Below, piece after piece: positions 1-8,400 of a DNA stretch of 27,092 nucleotides (within the stretch, counting starts at the first letter, position 1; every line of letters starts with the position of its first letter). Origin of the DNA: Bacteriovoracaceae bacterium UBA7317. GTDB taxonomy: Bacteria > Bdellovibrionota > Bacteriovoracia > Bacteriovoracales > Bacteriovoracaceae. The notes under the pieces were generated by a model, which was not told the DNA's origin, did not search any database, and saw only the letters and a program-made list of their open reading frames with translations. The stretch spans positions 1 to 27,092 of the forward strand of contig DKQD01000116.1 in the NCBI GenBank assembly GCA_002474345.1. The letters run 5' to 3'. The translations under genes and the position numbers were made by a program.

Positions 1-235
1 AAGAGGATTTTGATTGGGAAGTTTTTTATTCAAAACGTCTTTGAGTGGAATGAAGTGTTTCCAGTATAAGACCCAGGACCCGTCTAATTCTAAAGGTTCA
101 TCTTTTTTAAAGTCCCATTCTTTAAGATCAGCTTCTCCTTTTTCCATTGATGGGCTTATTTTCTTGGAGTACTTTGGTCCACAAGACACTAAAACGAAAA
201 AAAAAATATATAAAAACTAAAAATCTTATATTCAT
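1..235 (-). CDS. 7TM-DISM-type receptor lipoprotein, N-terminal part only, with apparent frameshift
   Basis: The gene runs leftward off the window edge, so only the N-terminus is visible. In the frame ending at base 1 the protein has a lipobox (LVSC, cysteine codon at 183-181). It is followed by a stretch (DLKEWDFKKDEPLELDG, then SWVLYWKHF) that closely matches the start of the receptor at 24548-27031 (DLGGWDFKVDGPVKLSG, then EWKFHW). It is therefore most likely a third paralogue, with a periplasmic carbohydrate-binding-like sensor domain ahead of a 7TM region. The natural ATG (235-233) begins MNIRFLVFIYFF but is out of frame with the lipobox as written. A stop (219-217) lies upstream in the lipobox frame. 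Removing one T from the T10 tract at 197-206 gives a perfect lipoprotein signal, MNIRFLVFIYFFFVLVSCG. Either the assembly has a homopolymer error or the gene is switched off by slippage. The start assignment is inferred. Confidence 0.7.
197..206 (-). repeat. T10 homopolymer inside a lipoprotein signal sequence
   Basis: Ten consecutive T (reading the minus strand) lie within the hydrophobic core of the signal peptide of the left-edge receptor gene. Nine T would join the ATG at 235 to the lipobox frame, whereas ten T break the frame. Homopolymers of this length are known sites of slipped-strand phase variation and also of sequencing error. Confidence 0.85.
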
Positions 236-277
236 TCAACAGTAGAAGTTGATTTTTATCCTTTTAATACCTGACTT

Positions 278-304
278 TTATCGGCAGTCTCTGATAGTAA
301 TATA
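278..304 (-). promoter_or_regulatory. sigma-28 (FliA)-like promoter of the left-edge receptor gene
   Basis: Reading the minus strand, an exact GCCGATAA (285-278) lies 15 bases downstream of TATA (304-301, one mismatch to TAAA). The enterobacterial sigma-28 consensus is TAAA-N15-GCCGATAA. The predicted transcription start lies about 36 bases before the ATG at 235. The match is by eye. Similar boxes precede both other 7TM-DISM genes in the window. Confidence 0.6.
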
Positions 305-365
305 AGTGGATAGAATTTGTTTAAATGCCTTGAATAGTTCAAAATAAAAGGGCAAAGGATGAAAA

Positions 366-848
366 TTGTTTAAATATTTAACTCTTTCCTACTTTTTGTT
401 GATTCAGTTCTTTTTGATAGGACAAGTAAGGGCCGAAAGTGATCCCAAACCTAATTGTACCCATGATGAAAGTACTTTTCGTTGTGTGGAGTACGTTCGG
501 AATTATGACGCTGATACAATTACAGTAAATATCCCAGGAACTCATCCAATTCTTGGAAAAAAAGCTCAGGTTAGAGTTTTTGGTGTTGATGCACCAGAAA
601 TTAGGACAAAAGATAAGTGTGAAAAAAAATTAGCGAGAGAGGGAAAACAAGTCGTTAGAAAAATGTTGAAAAATGCCAAGGTCATTCATCTTATCAACGT
701 AAAAAAGGGAAAATACTTTAGAATTTTGGCAGATGTTTTAATTGATGGAGTTTCCCTTTCGAAATACCTTTTGAAAAATAATTATGGATATAAATACTTG
801 GGGAAGAAAAGAAAAAAAATCGATTGGTGTAGGTTTAAAGCCGAATGA
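366..848 (+). CDS. Secreted staphylococcal nuclease-like (thermonuclease) endonuclease
   Basis: A 160-residue protein with a signal peptide (hydrophobic 5-20, likely cleavage after VRA at 23) followed by one SNase domain (about 39-140). The three catalytic residues of the family are present: Arg70 and Glu78 in the VRVFGVDAPE motif, and Arg119 in KYFRILADVLIDG. Asp48 and Asp50 (DADT) and Asp75 match the calcium-binding positions. It should be a Ca-dependent phosphodiesterase cutting DNA or RNA in the periplasm or outside the cell. The start is TTG at 366, preceded by AAGGA at 355-359 (six-base spacing). An ATG at 359 is in another frame and stops after four codons. Four cysteines (31, 40, 85, 155) could form disulfides, consistent with export. 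The gene is convergent with the propeller gene at 880 and appears monocistronic. Confidence 0.9.
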   Translation: MFKYLTLSYFLLIQFFLIGQVRAESDPKPNCTHDESTFRCVEYVRNYDADTITVNIPGTHPILGKKAQVRVFGVDAPEIRTKDKCEKKLAREGKQVVRKMLKNAKVIHLINVKKGKYFRILADVLIDGVSLSKYLLKNNYGYKYLGKKRKKIDWCRFKAE

Positions 849-853
849 ATGGG

Positions 854-869
854 AAAACTTTAAAGTTTT
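854..869. terminator. Weak AT-rich palindrome between convergent genes
   Basis: A perfect 16-base palindrome (AAAACTTTAAAGTTTT) lies in the 31-base gap between the nuclease and the convergent propeller gene. The stem is A/T-rich with a minimal loop and is followed by one more T. It could end transcripts from both sides but is energetically weak. Confidence 0.25.
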
Positions 870-879
870 TGTTGGCTCT

Positions 880-2325
880 CTAAAAAATTCCGTTCCCCTT
901 ATTGCCTCTAAACTGCCCCCAATAAACTTTTGGACCCGTCCTTTTAGGGAGCTCAAAGCGAAGGAGCTTACCTGCGACAGGAACGATCAGGTCAAGCTTT
1001 CCATTACGGTCGATATCTTTTGCAATAGGGGTCGCCGCTGAAAGTCCATTTAGGTTTTTTTCAAAAAGAACTTCTCTCGTTTTCCCGTCATAAATCCTTA
1101 GGGCGCTTTTCATCGATCCTGCGATTTCAAAATTTTCAGGGTACTTGGCCTCTAAATTTATAAGGACAAGAACCTCATCAAATCCATCGTTATTCAAATC
1201 AAAAATAAGAGGTGAGGGGTAACCGTTTAGGCCAAAAACTTTTGAGTCAATAATTTTACCGGTCTTTCCATTCATCCAAATAATGCGGTTTTCTTCTATA
1301 TGCCTAGGCCAGACCCCTTTAGCGGTTGTAATAACCATATCTAGTCCAGATTTATTATCAAAATTACCTAATGCGGGCGAAGAATAGGTTTCAAACCCCT
1401 CAACTTTTTGTTTCCAGAGGATGTTTCCTTTAAAATCAAGTTTATAAAATCCTGAATCAACGCTTGTTGCAAAGATGAACTTTTCTTTAGAGTGAACCAG
1501 AGGGGACGAAATCCACCCTTTTTTCTTTTCTGGCAGCGACCAGAGGGTTTTGCCTTTTAAGAGGTCGTAAAGGTAAAGGCTCCCTTTCACAACTTCACCA
1601 CCCGTCCCAAAAAGGGCGTGCCAAACATTATTGTGTTTAAAGAGGGTGGGGATGCTATAAACTTCTCCATTATCCTCTGCTTTAAATTCTTTTAAAATTT
1701 TTCCCGTTTTAGGATGGGCAATAAAGAGCCGGGCGGGAGGTCTTGGTTCAAATCCACCGCCTGATTGTCCGAATAAAATGCGGTCGCCAAATTTACTGAT
1801 TGTATTAAAGCCAGGAACATCGCCTTTCCAAAACCCTTCATTGACTTTCCGAAGGTCCCAAAGAAGTTCACCATTTTTTCCATTTAAGGCCCAAAGACCT
1901 GGGCAAGTTTTAGAGGAACCTTTATGGCAGTGGTCTGTTCCAATTAAGACGTCTTTGACTTTGTCTTCGTTAATATCCATTAAAAAGGGGGTGGCAAAAA
2001 CTCTTGATTGAGCATTATAAGACCAAAGAAGCGTACCCTTTTTCCCATCGATGGCCATTATAGGTCTTGCATGTCCGCCATGTTCAAAAATTCCTGAGCC
2101 AATAATAATATCTTCCACTCCATCAAGGTTTAGGTCAGCAAGATTTGGTGAACTAAAGCCAATGGACTTTTGGGAGAATTGCCAGACATTTTTAAATTGA
2201 AAACCTTCTTGATGAGAAGGAATCTTTTGTCCCGTCTCTTGAGGTGTATACTTGGCCATGACGAAAAAGCCACCTAAAAGGATAAAAAGAGAGGCAAAGA
2301 AAAGACCTTTGTTGTTTACTTTCAT
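880..2325 (-). CDS. Membrane-anchored PQQ/FG-GAP-like beta-propeller protein
   Basis: A 481-residue protein with an N-terminal hydrophobic segment (8-24; signal peptide or anchor) and a propeller made of repeated units. These mix PQQ-like blades (MAIDGKKGTLLW, WALNGKNGELLW, IWMNGKTGKI) with FG-GAP/VCBS calcium-binding loops (DLNLDGVED, DINEDKVKD, DLNNDGFDE, DIDRNGKLD). The C-terminus WGQFRGNKGNG resembles the WPQFRG-type motif seen in PQQ-repeat proteins. No catalytic residues are evident, so a ligand-binding or scaffold role in the periplasm is likely. The start ATG has AAAGGA just upstream, located in the five-base gap after the permease-propeller gene, so the two genes are almost certainly co-transcribed and may act on the same ligand or complex. 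The gene ends only 31 bases from the convergent nuclease gene. Confidence 0.85.
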   Translation of the reverse strand: MKVNNKGLFFASLFILLGGFFVMAKYTPQETGQKIPSHQEGFQFKNVWQFSQKSIGFSSPNLADLNLDGVEDIIIGSGIFEHGGHARPIMAIDGKKGTLLWSYNAQSRVFATPFLMDINEDKVKDVLIGTDHCHKGSSKTCPGLWALNGKNGELLWDLRKVNEGFWKGDVPGFNTISKFGDRILFGQSGGGFEPRPPARLFIAHPKTGKILKEFKAEDNGEVYSIPTLFKHNNVWHALFGTGGEVVKGSLYLYDLLKGKTLWSLPEKKKGWISSPLVHSKEKFIFATSVDSGFYKLDFKGNILWKQKVEGFETYSSPALGNFDNKSGLDMVITTAKGVWPRHIEENRIIWMNGKTGKIIDSKVFGLNGYPSPLIFDLNNDGFDEVLVLINLEAKYPENFEIAGSMKSALRIYDGKTREVLFEKNLNGLSAATPIAKDIDRNGKLDLIVPVAGKLLRFELPKRTGPKVYWGQFRGNKGNGIF

Positions 2326-2330
2326 TTTTT

Positions 2331-5300
2331 TTAGTCCTTTATAATTTTATAAATATGACCGGCCTTAAAAGGGTATTTAATTTCTAGAGGTTTTTTAAAA
2401 GGCAGCATAAGCCTAATTTTTTTAAGCTCTTTAACACCCCCCAGGCCAAAGTGAAGTTTAAGTGAATTAAAGGAAGCAAAGCCACCACCAATTTTTGTTT
2501 CTTTAAGTTGAATGGATCCATCAGGCCTTGTTATTTCAATCTTAACGTTGGGAAGGTTTTTTTTCCCTTTAACGATAACGTCAAAAGTAATGGAGTTTCC
2601 TCCCTGAGGATTTTCATAAAAGATCCCCTTTTGGTTAGGCCCACTTGTGACGACATCGATATCTCCATCATTATCCATATCCGCTTTTGCCCAGGAAAAA
2701 GTGTGAGAGGTTTCACCCATATTCCATTTTTTTTCGGAAAACTTAAAGCCCTTTCCCTTTTGATTGATAAGGAGTCGGTTAGGTGTATAGCGTTTAATAT
2801 TACCTGAACCATTTGTGACAAAGATATCTTCATACCCATCATTATTAATATCTAAAAATTGAGAATTCCAGGACCAATCAGTTCTTGCCACATTAAGAGA
2901 ATCTGTTTGGTCTATAAAGGTGCCTCCCTTTTGAAGAAGGAGGATGTTGCTCCACTTTTGCTTTGGGATGTCTTTAAGCTTTGATCTTTTGGGATTAAAA
3001 AAACTACTTCTCTCTTTATTACTTTTTATTGTTTCCTCACAAGAAGCTTTTTTTGAGGGTGAGCTTATTTTTTCACAAAGAGAAACATCCCAAAGGTCTA
3101 CCGCCATATTTTGAACAATGGTATCGAGGCATATATTTTTCCCCATTTCTGCAAGAATCTTATTCGCCCCCTCTGACTTTTGGAAACAGCCTTCAAGATC
3201 ATTTTGTTGAACCGAGACCCTGACCCTTTTAACAATATTACAGGCCAATTGATCCTCACCACTTAAATTTTTACATTCTTCCCCTTTTTTAAAGGTTGCT
3301 TCTCTAGGCATCATATCTGTGGAAAAAAGATCAAGTTCTCCGTTGTTGTCAATATCAGCTGTCATAAAGCTCATCGTATTAACGGGTGCAGAGGGAATTT
3401 GTTTTGAAAAATTTTTAATGATAGAAGGTTTACCATTTTTAAAAGAATAGTAAATATCGGGCTCAGAAAAATCATTTCCAACAAAAAGGTAGGGAGTATG
3501 AGGTCCTTTAATAAAAGAGATCAAAGAGGAGAGGGTCGCTCCATTGGTTTTGTAATCTTTATCCAAATCGATGGATTTATAACGAAAAGGTTCTTTTGAT
3601 TTTTGAGAGAGGTACGCCCTGTTGGTTGACGTTTTGTCAGTGGGACCTAAAATTTCGTTAAAAAAATTAAAGCCACCAATAACGATGTCCATAAGGTCAT
3701 CATCGTTTAGATAACCAAAGCTTGAGCTGATGGTCATGGTGTAGTGAAGGTCTGAAAGATCCCTTTTTTTAAATTTTAGATTTTGATTTTCGTAAAGAAC
3801 AAACTTTTTTTCATTATTTGTTAAAAAATCTGTGTCTCCATCATTATCTAGGTCCACGGGAAAAATGGTGTCTTCTGGAGCAGCAATCTTTCCAAGCTTT
3901 ATTTCGCCAACCTTTTTAAGTTCAGTTTTATGATAGGTATAAAACAAAGCTTTTCTAGGACCAATAACCATCATTTCAGGAAAGTCGTCATTATTTAAAT
4001 GAACTGCCGCCGTTGTTGTGACAAAGCCTCTTTCGTTAACAAAGTCTGTTTGAAATATGTTTTTTTTGTAAAGGACCTGGGCCAAATTCTTTTTTCCACT
4101 TTTTTGTTCCTTTTTAAGGTATGCTGCTTTTTTTATTTGAAGCCCTTCTCTTTTTAGGTCAGTCACATCTTCCCAGGAAAGCTCTCTTTTTTTAAGTCCT
4201 TCCTTATCAATATGAAATGAAAGGTCAATGCCTTTTATTTCTTCTGTATTTTCTGTGTTTTCTTTGTTTCGATTAGAAAGCTTAATAGGTTTTTCCTTTT
4301 TCTCTTCAACCTTAAGCTTTTTAAAATCTTCTAAAAACTTTTGTTTCATATAGGGGTTATAGTATTTGATAAAAACTCCCCCTAAAAAACCCATAATTAA
4401 GACGCTAAAAAAGAGGACATTAGAGGCCCTCCACCTTAGTGATCTACCAAGAATTAAATAAGGGTAAACGCTAAAAGTTCCCAAACAAAATAGAAGCACC
4501 ATGCCAAATTCTGGAGCAAGGCCTGCCTGAAGAAGGACTGAGACTAAGATTATATCGAAGGCGATGGGAATGGGGACAAAAGTTGCTACGAAAGCGGTTA
4601 AAAAGAGGGAGAGAATATTGACTTCTAAACCCTTTAAAAAGTTAAGGGGGACAAACTCAATCATGGCCGCTCCAAAAAATCCTGCCAAAATCATAAAAGG
4701 AACGGTGGTTTTACATATTTCAAAAGTGTTTTTAACAAAACCTAAAAGCACTTCTTTTAAAGAGGGAAAGAAGGGGTCTTGTTTGGCAAATGTGGGGGCG
4801 CAAATAGTTTCAGTTAAAGAGGTAAAGGCCGTCTCTTTTTGGCCTTGGCTTGTTTCCTCTTTTGTGAAAAAGGGAATCACCCAAAGAATAAAGAGAAGAG
4901 TTAACACAATTTTTAAAACGGCGAAATGGAAAGGAAGAAGGGTAAAAAGCATGGAAAAGACAATAATGTTTAATGTAGGAGAACTAATAAGAGTTGCTAA
5001 GGCGGTTTCCACCCGAATGCCCGCCTTTATCATTCCTTGGGTTATGGGAGTGGCGCAGTTGACACAAACTCCAAGGGGGACTCCAATCATCATGCCTTTT
5101 AAAATGTTTTTGACGGGGTCACCAGACCGTTTTTTCTCGAAATAACTTAAAAAAGTCAAAAGGGCACCTGCCAAAAGAAGGCCAAAGATCATTCCCCTTT
5201 TATTGGTGTTTGACCAGTTTACAAAGTGAAAAAATAGGCGCTGGGGTAGAGTGTCTTCTTCTAAAATGGGAAAAACAACGTCTTCAGAAAACGCCAGCCC

Positions 5301-5456
5301 TTCAATGAAGGCCCTTCCACCCATAGCACTTTTGTCATCCAGTTGGGGGTAGCGGCTCATGGACCAAAAACTAAACGCAATTAATAGAACGAGGCCTAAG
5401 GCGAGGGGTTTTCTCTTATCTTTAAGGAAGTCTTTGACAATAATTTTTAAGGACAT
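2331..5456 (-). CDS. Permease (ArsP/DUF318-like) fused to FG-GAP/VCBS propeller and ASPIC/UnbV tail
   Basis: A 1041-residue fusion. Residues about 15-370 form a polytopic membrane part of the predicted-permease family. The first half carries the signature PLGVCVNCATPITQGMIKAG followed by TLISSPTLN. The second half carries FVPIPIAFDIILVS and LGTFSVYPYLI. A charged linker (about 375-430) precedes an FG-GAP/VCBS propeller with loops such as DLDNDGDTD, DIDNNGELD, DINNDGYED and DMDNDGDID. The C-terminus (GGGFASFNSLKLHFGLGG) matches the ASPIC/UnbV family. An insertion in the propeller (bases about 3005-3300) has three Cys pairs. The membrane part may move a small solute or ion, with the propeller presumably periplasmic; the substrate is unknown. 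It is divergent from the paralogue at 5493 and forms an operon with the propeller gene at 880-2325. There is no good ribosome-binding site before the ATG at 5456. The fusion architecture is unusual. Confidence 0.85.
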   Translation of the reverse strand: MSLKIIVKDFLKDKRKPLALGLVLLIAFSFWSMSRYPQLDDKSAMGGRAFIEGLAFSEDVVFPILEEDTLPQRLFFHFVNWSNTNKRGMIFGLLLAGALLTFLSYFEKKRSGDPVKNILKGMMIGVPLGVCVNCATPITQGMIKAGIRVETALATLISSPTLNIIVFSMLFTLLPFHFAVLKIVLTLLFILWVIPFFTKEETSQGQKETAFTSLTETICAPTFAKQDPFFPSLKEVLLGFVKNTFEICKTTVPFMILAGFFGAAMIEFVPLNFLKGLEVNILSLFLTAFVATFVPIPIAFDIILVSVLLQAGLAPEFGMVLLFCLGTFSVYPYLILGRSLRWRASNVLFFSVLIMGFLGGVFIKYYNPYMKQKFLEDFKKLKVEEKKEKPIKLSNRNKENTENTEEIKGIDLSFHIDKEGLKKRELSWEDVTDLKREGLQIKKAAYLKKEQKSGKKNLAQVLYKKNIFQTDFVNERGFVTTTAAVHLNNDDFPEMMVIGPRKALFYTYHKTELKKVGEIKLGKIAAPEDTIFPVDLDNDGDTDFLTNNEKKFVLYENQNLKFKKRDLSDLHYTMTISSSFGYLNDDDLMDIVIGGFNFFNEILGPTDKTSTNRAYLSQKSKEPFRYKSIDLDKDYKTNGATLSSLISFIKGPHTPYLFVGNDFSEPDIYYSFKNGKPSIIKNFSKQIPSAPVNTMSFMTADIDNNGELDLFSTDMMPREATFKKGEECKNLSGEDQLACNIVKRVRVSVQQNDLEGCFQKSEGANKILAEMGKNICLDTIVQNMAVDLWDVSLCEKISSPSKKASCEETIKSNKERSSFFNPKRSKLKDIPKQKWSNILLLQKGGTFIDQTDSLNVARTDWSWNSQFLDINNDGYEDIFVTNGSGNIKRYTPNRLLINQKGKGFKFSEKKWNMGETSHTFSWAKADMDNDGDIDVVTSGPNQKGIFYENPQGGNSITFDVIVKGKKNLPNVKIEITRPDGSIQLKETKIGGGFASFNSLKLHFGLGGVKELKKIRLMLPFKKPLEIKYPFKAGHIYKIIKD

Positions 5457-5492
5457 AAATAAATTTTAATCGAGTCTTTCTTTTTAATCAGG

Positions 5493-8400
5493 GTGTTAAA
5501 TAATACCTCAAAAGACCGACAAGTTTTCATGGGTTTTAAGCATAAAAGACCTCTTTTTTTAGGGGTCCTCCTCATTATTTTTACGCTGATTTTCTGGACG
5601 CAAAGCCGTTACCCCCAGCTTAATGAAAAAGAGCAAATGAGTGGTAGGCTCAAAATTAATGAGGCCTTAAGCTTTGATGTGGTTTACCCCATCCATGATA
5701 AAGACCCGCTTTTTAAAAAAATCGCTTACTCCTTTATTAATTGGTGTGCAACCAATAAAAACGGCATGATCTTTGGCGTTTTATTTGCCACTTTGTTTTT
5801 AACCCTTCTTCAAAATGTGCCCAAAAGACCCAAAACTAAAAACCGTTTCATCCACTCTCTGGTGGGGATGCTCTTAGGGGCACCTTTAGGAGTGTGCGCG
5901 AATTGCGTTGCCCCCATAGGCCAGGGGATGTATAAAACTGGAGAAAAACCAGAAACTATTTTAGCGACCATCCACTCGTCACCAAGCCTAAATATTATTG
6001 TGTTAACAATGCTTTTTAGTCTTTTTCCGCTTGATTTCGCTATCATTAAAGTCCTCTTTAGCGTTTTTTTTATTTTGGTTGTGACGCCCATTTTAACAAA
6101 GGCCTTTTCAAACGATATCAAGGTTCCTGAGGAGTTCTGCCCAATAGAAATTGTTCCCAAAGAAAACTGGGCGACGGCCATCAAAGAATCCTTTAAAGGC
6201 TTTTTTAAAAACCTCCTCTACATTCTTTGGGAAACGGTCCCCATTATGTTTTTAGCGGGGATTTTGGGCCTGGCGGTTGTTGAAATTTTTGACCTTAGCT
6301 TTCTTCAAAGCCCTAAAGATAGTTTTCCCCTTTATTTTTTAATTGCTCTTATTGGAACCTTTCTTCCCGTTCCCATTGCTTTTGATTTGGTTTTCTCCTT
6401 TGTTCTATTGAAGTCAGGTCTTGGCATTGGGCCTGCTCTTACTTTTAATTTTTGTCTGGGCATTTTTAGTATTTATCCGTTCTTTATCATTTATCAAACT
6501 CTTTCTAAAAAGCTCGCCTTTGGAGTTTTTGTTTCTACCATGGTGGTTGGAATTCTAGCGGGCTACACGGTCTCTTTAAAACACCTTTATACAGAACGAA
6601 GAGACCTCGCTATTTTAAATAAAAATATAAAAGAACTTGAAAAAAACGCCCAAAAAAAAGGATCTCTTAAAGGAGATCAGTTTTATGGTTTGGTTTTAAA
6701 GACCTGTTCCCTTTATGATGGCCAGACTCAAAAAGATGAGTGTATTGAAAATAATATTTTCAATGAGGCCAAAGCTAAGATGAATTACTTTTACTGCCTT
6801 GTGGGAAAAGTTAGGACTCAAGATAAAAAGAATCAATGCCTCAAAAGATTACTTCCCCATTTTATATTGGCAGGAAAGTTTGAACCAGGCTTTTGCTATA
6901 GTAATGAACCCAAAGAAAAAAAGAGTTGCCTTAAAAAGTTAACAATTTATAGGGAAGTTTCTCTCAAAAAGGACCCCTCCTTTTGTAAAAAACTAAAAAA
7001 AGAAAAACTCATAAAAGAGTGCCAATCAATAATGGTCGACCACCTCCTCTCTAAGGGAGGAGACATTGAGTTATGTTTACAAAAAGAAGATGTTAGAAAA
7101 TGCCTCGATAATAATCAAAGAATACAGGACCTTTCAATAAAAGGTAACTTTGGCTTTAAAAGATGCCTTCTCTACAAAAGTAAAGAAGGGCAAGACTTGT
7201 GTATTGATGAACTCTTTTTCTTTTCCGCTTACCCCCGGGTTTCTTTAGGCTGTGAAAGGGTTAAAGACAATAAACTTAAAATGAGGTGTTTGAAAGTAAA
7301 AGAATTTTCTGAGGTTGCTAAAAAGGGAGGGCCTTTTTCTTTTTGTGAAGAAAATTTTAAAAAGAAGCATATATTGGATTTTTGTGAAACGACGTTATTG
7401 AGGAACCTTTTTATTGAGGGCGGAGACCCTGTTAAAAAGTGTAAAAGATTTAAAAAGCCCTCAAAATGTCTTAAAGCGGTTTCTGTTCATTTATATGAAA
7501 GGAAAGGGATAGAATCAAAAGAGGACCTCTGCTCTTTAGTTCCTGACGCAAAAATAAAAAGCTATTGTCAGGAAGAGATCGCTTATCGGGAAAATTTTAC
7601 TTTTGAAATGTTAAATAATTGTAGTAGCAATGAAGCTAAAGGATTTGTTCCCGAAAGGCAGTGCGAACTAAATGCAATTAATAATTTTAAAAAGAATAAA
7701 ATTAAAGAAGAGGTTTGCTCTTTTATAAAATACCCTAAAGAAAGAAAGAATTGCTTTAAAAATACAATGTTTATGCATGCTGCCTTAGGTAATCTAGAAA
7801 AATGTTCATTATTAAAAGGGGATGATAATAAAGAATGTCACAAAGTCTATAAAGACTTTAAAATTAAGATGGGTTTAAGAGGTGGGCTTTCCACTCTTTT
7901 TGTGGACACCCATTTAAAAAAGCTTGAGAAAAAGGAAAAGAGGTCTTCTTTTAAAGGTGAAAAACTTAAAAAAGCAAAATCTTTAAAGTTAAGTCCTTTT
8001 TATAAGTCTAAAAATCTCACAATTCAATCATTTCCCTATTTTGAAAGATCAAAAGGAAATGCCTTTTCAACCCTATTTCAAAAAATTGAAGGCCCGGAAA
8101 TTGGGCTTAGTTATTCCTATGGTTTTTCCATTTTAGAAAATTTTGAACCTTTTAAATACGGAAAGGGGATATCATCTGGCGATTTTAACAATGACCTTTG
8201 GCCTGATATTGCCGTTGCAACAGAAACAGGAGTTCAGCTTTATCAGAATTTAGGAAACGGGCGGTTTCAAAGAGTTCCTTTTAACCCAAAAACTAAAGGG
8301 ATTCCCTTTTTGACCACTTTAGTTGATATCAATAATGATGGTTGGAAAGACCTTTATATAAGCTCTTATGGAGGGCTGAACCACTTTTATTTAAACCAAA

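Noticed and set aside
14..220. 68-codon plus-strand ORF at the left edge
   Set aside because: The opposite strand encodes the receptor N-terminus with clear similarity to 24548-27031.
4564..5145. 193-codon plus-strand ORF within the permease gene
   Set aside because: It is antisense to a well-conserved membrane domain, has Lys-rich composition unlike a real protein and has no ribosome-binding site. The gene on the other strand explains the region.
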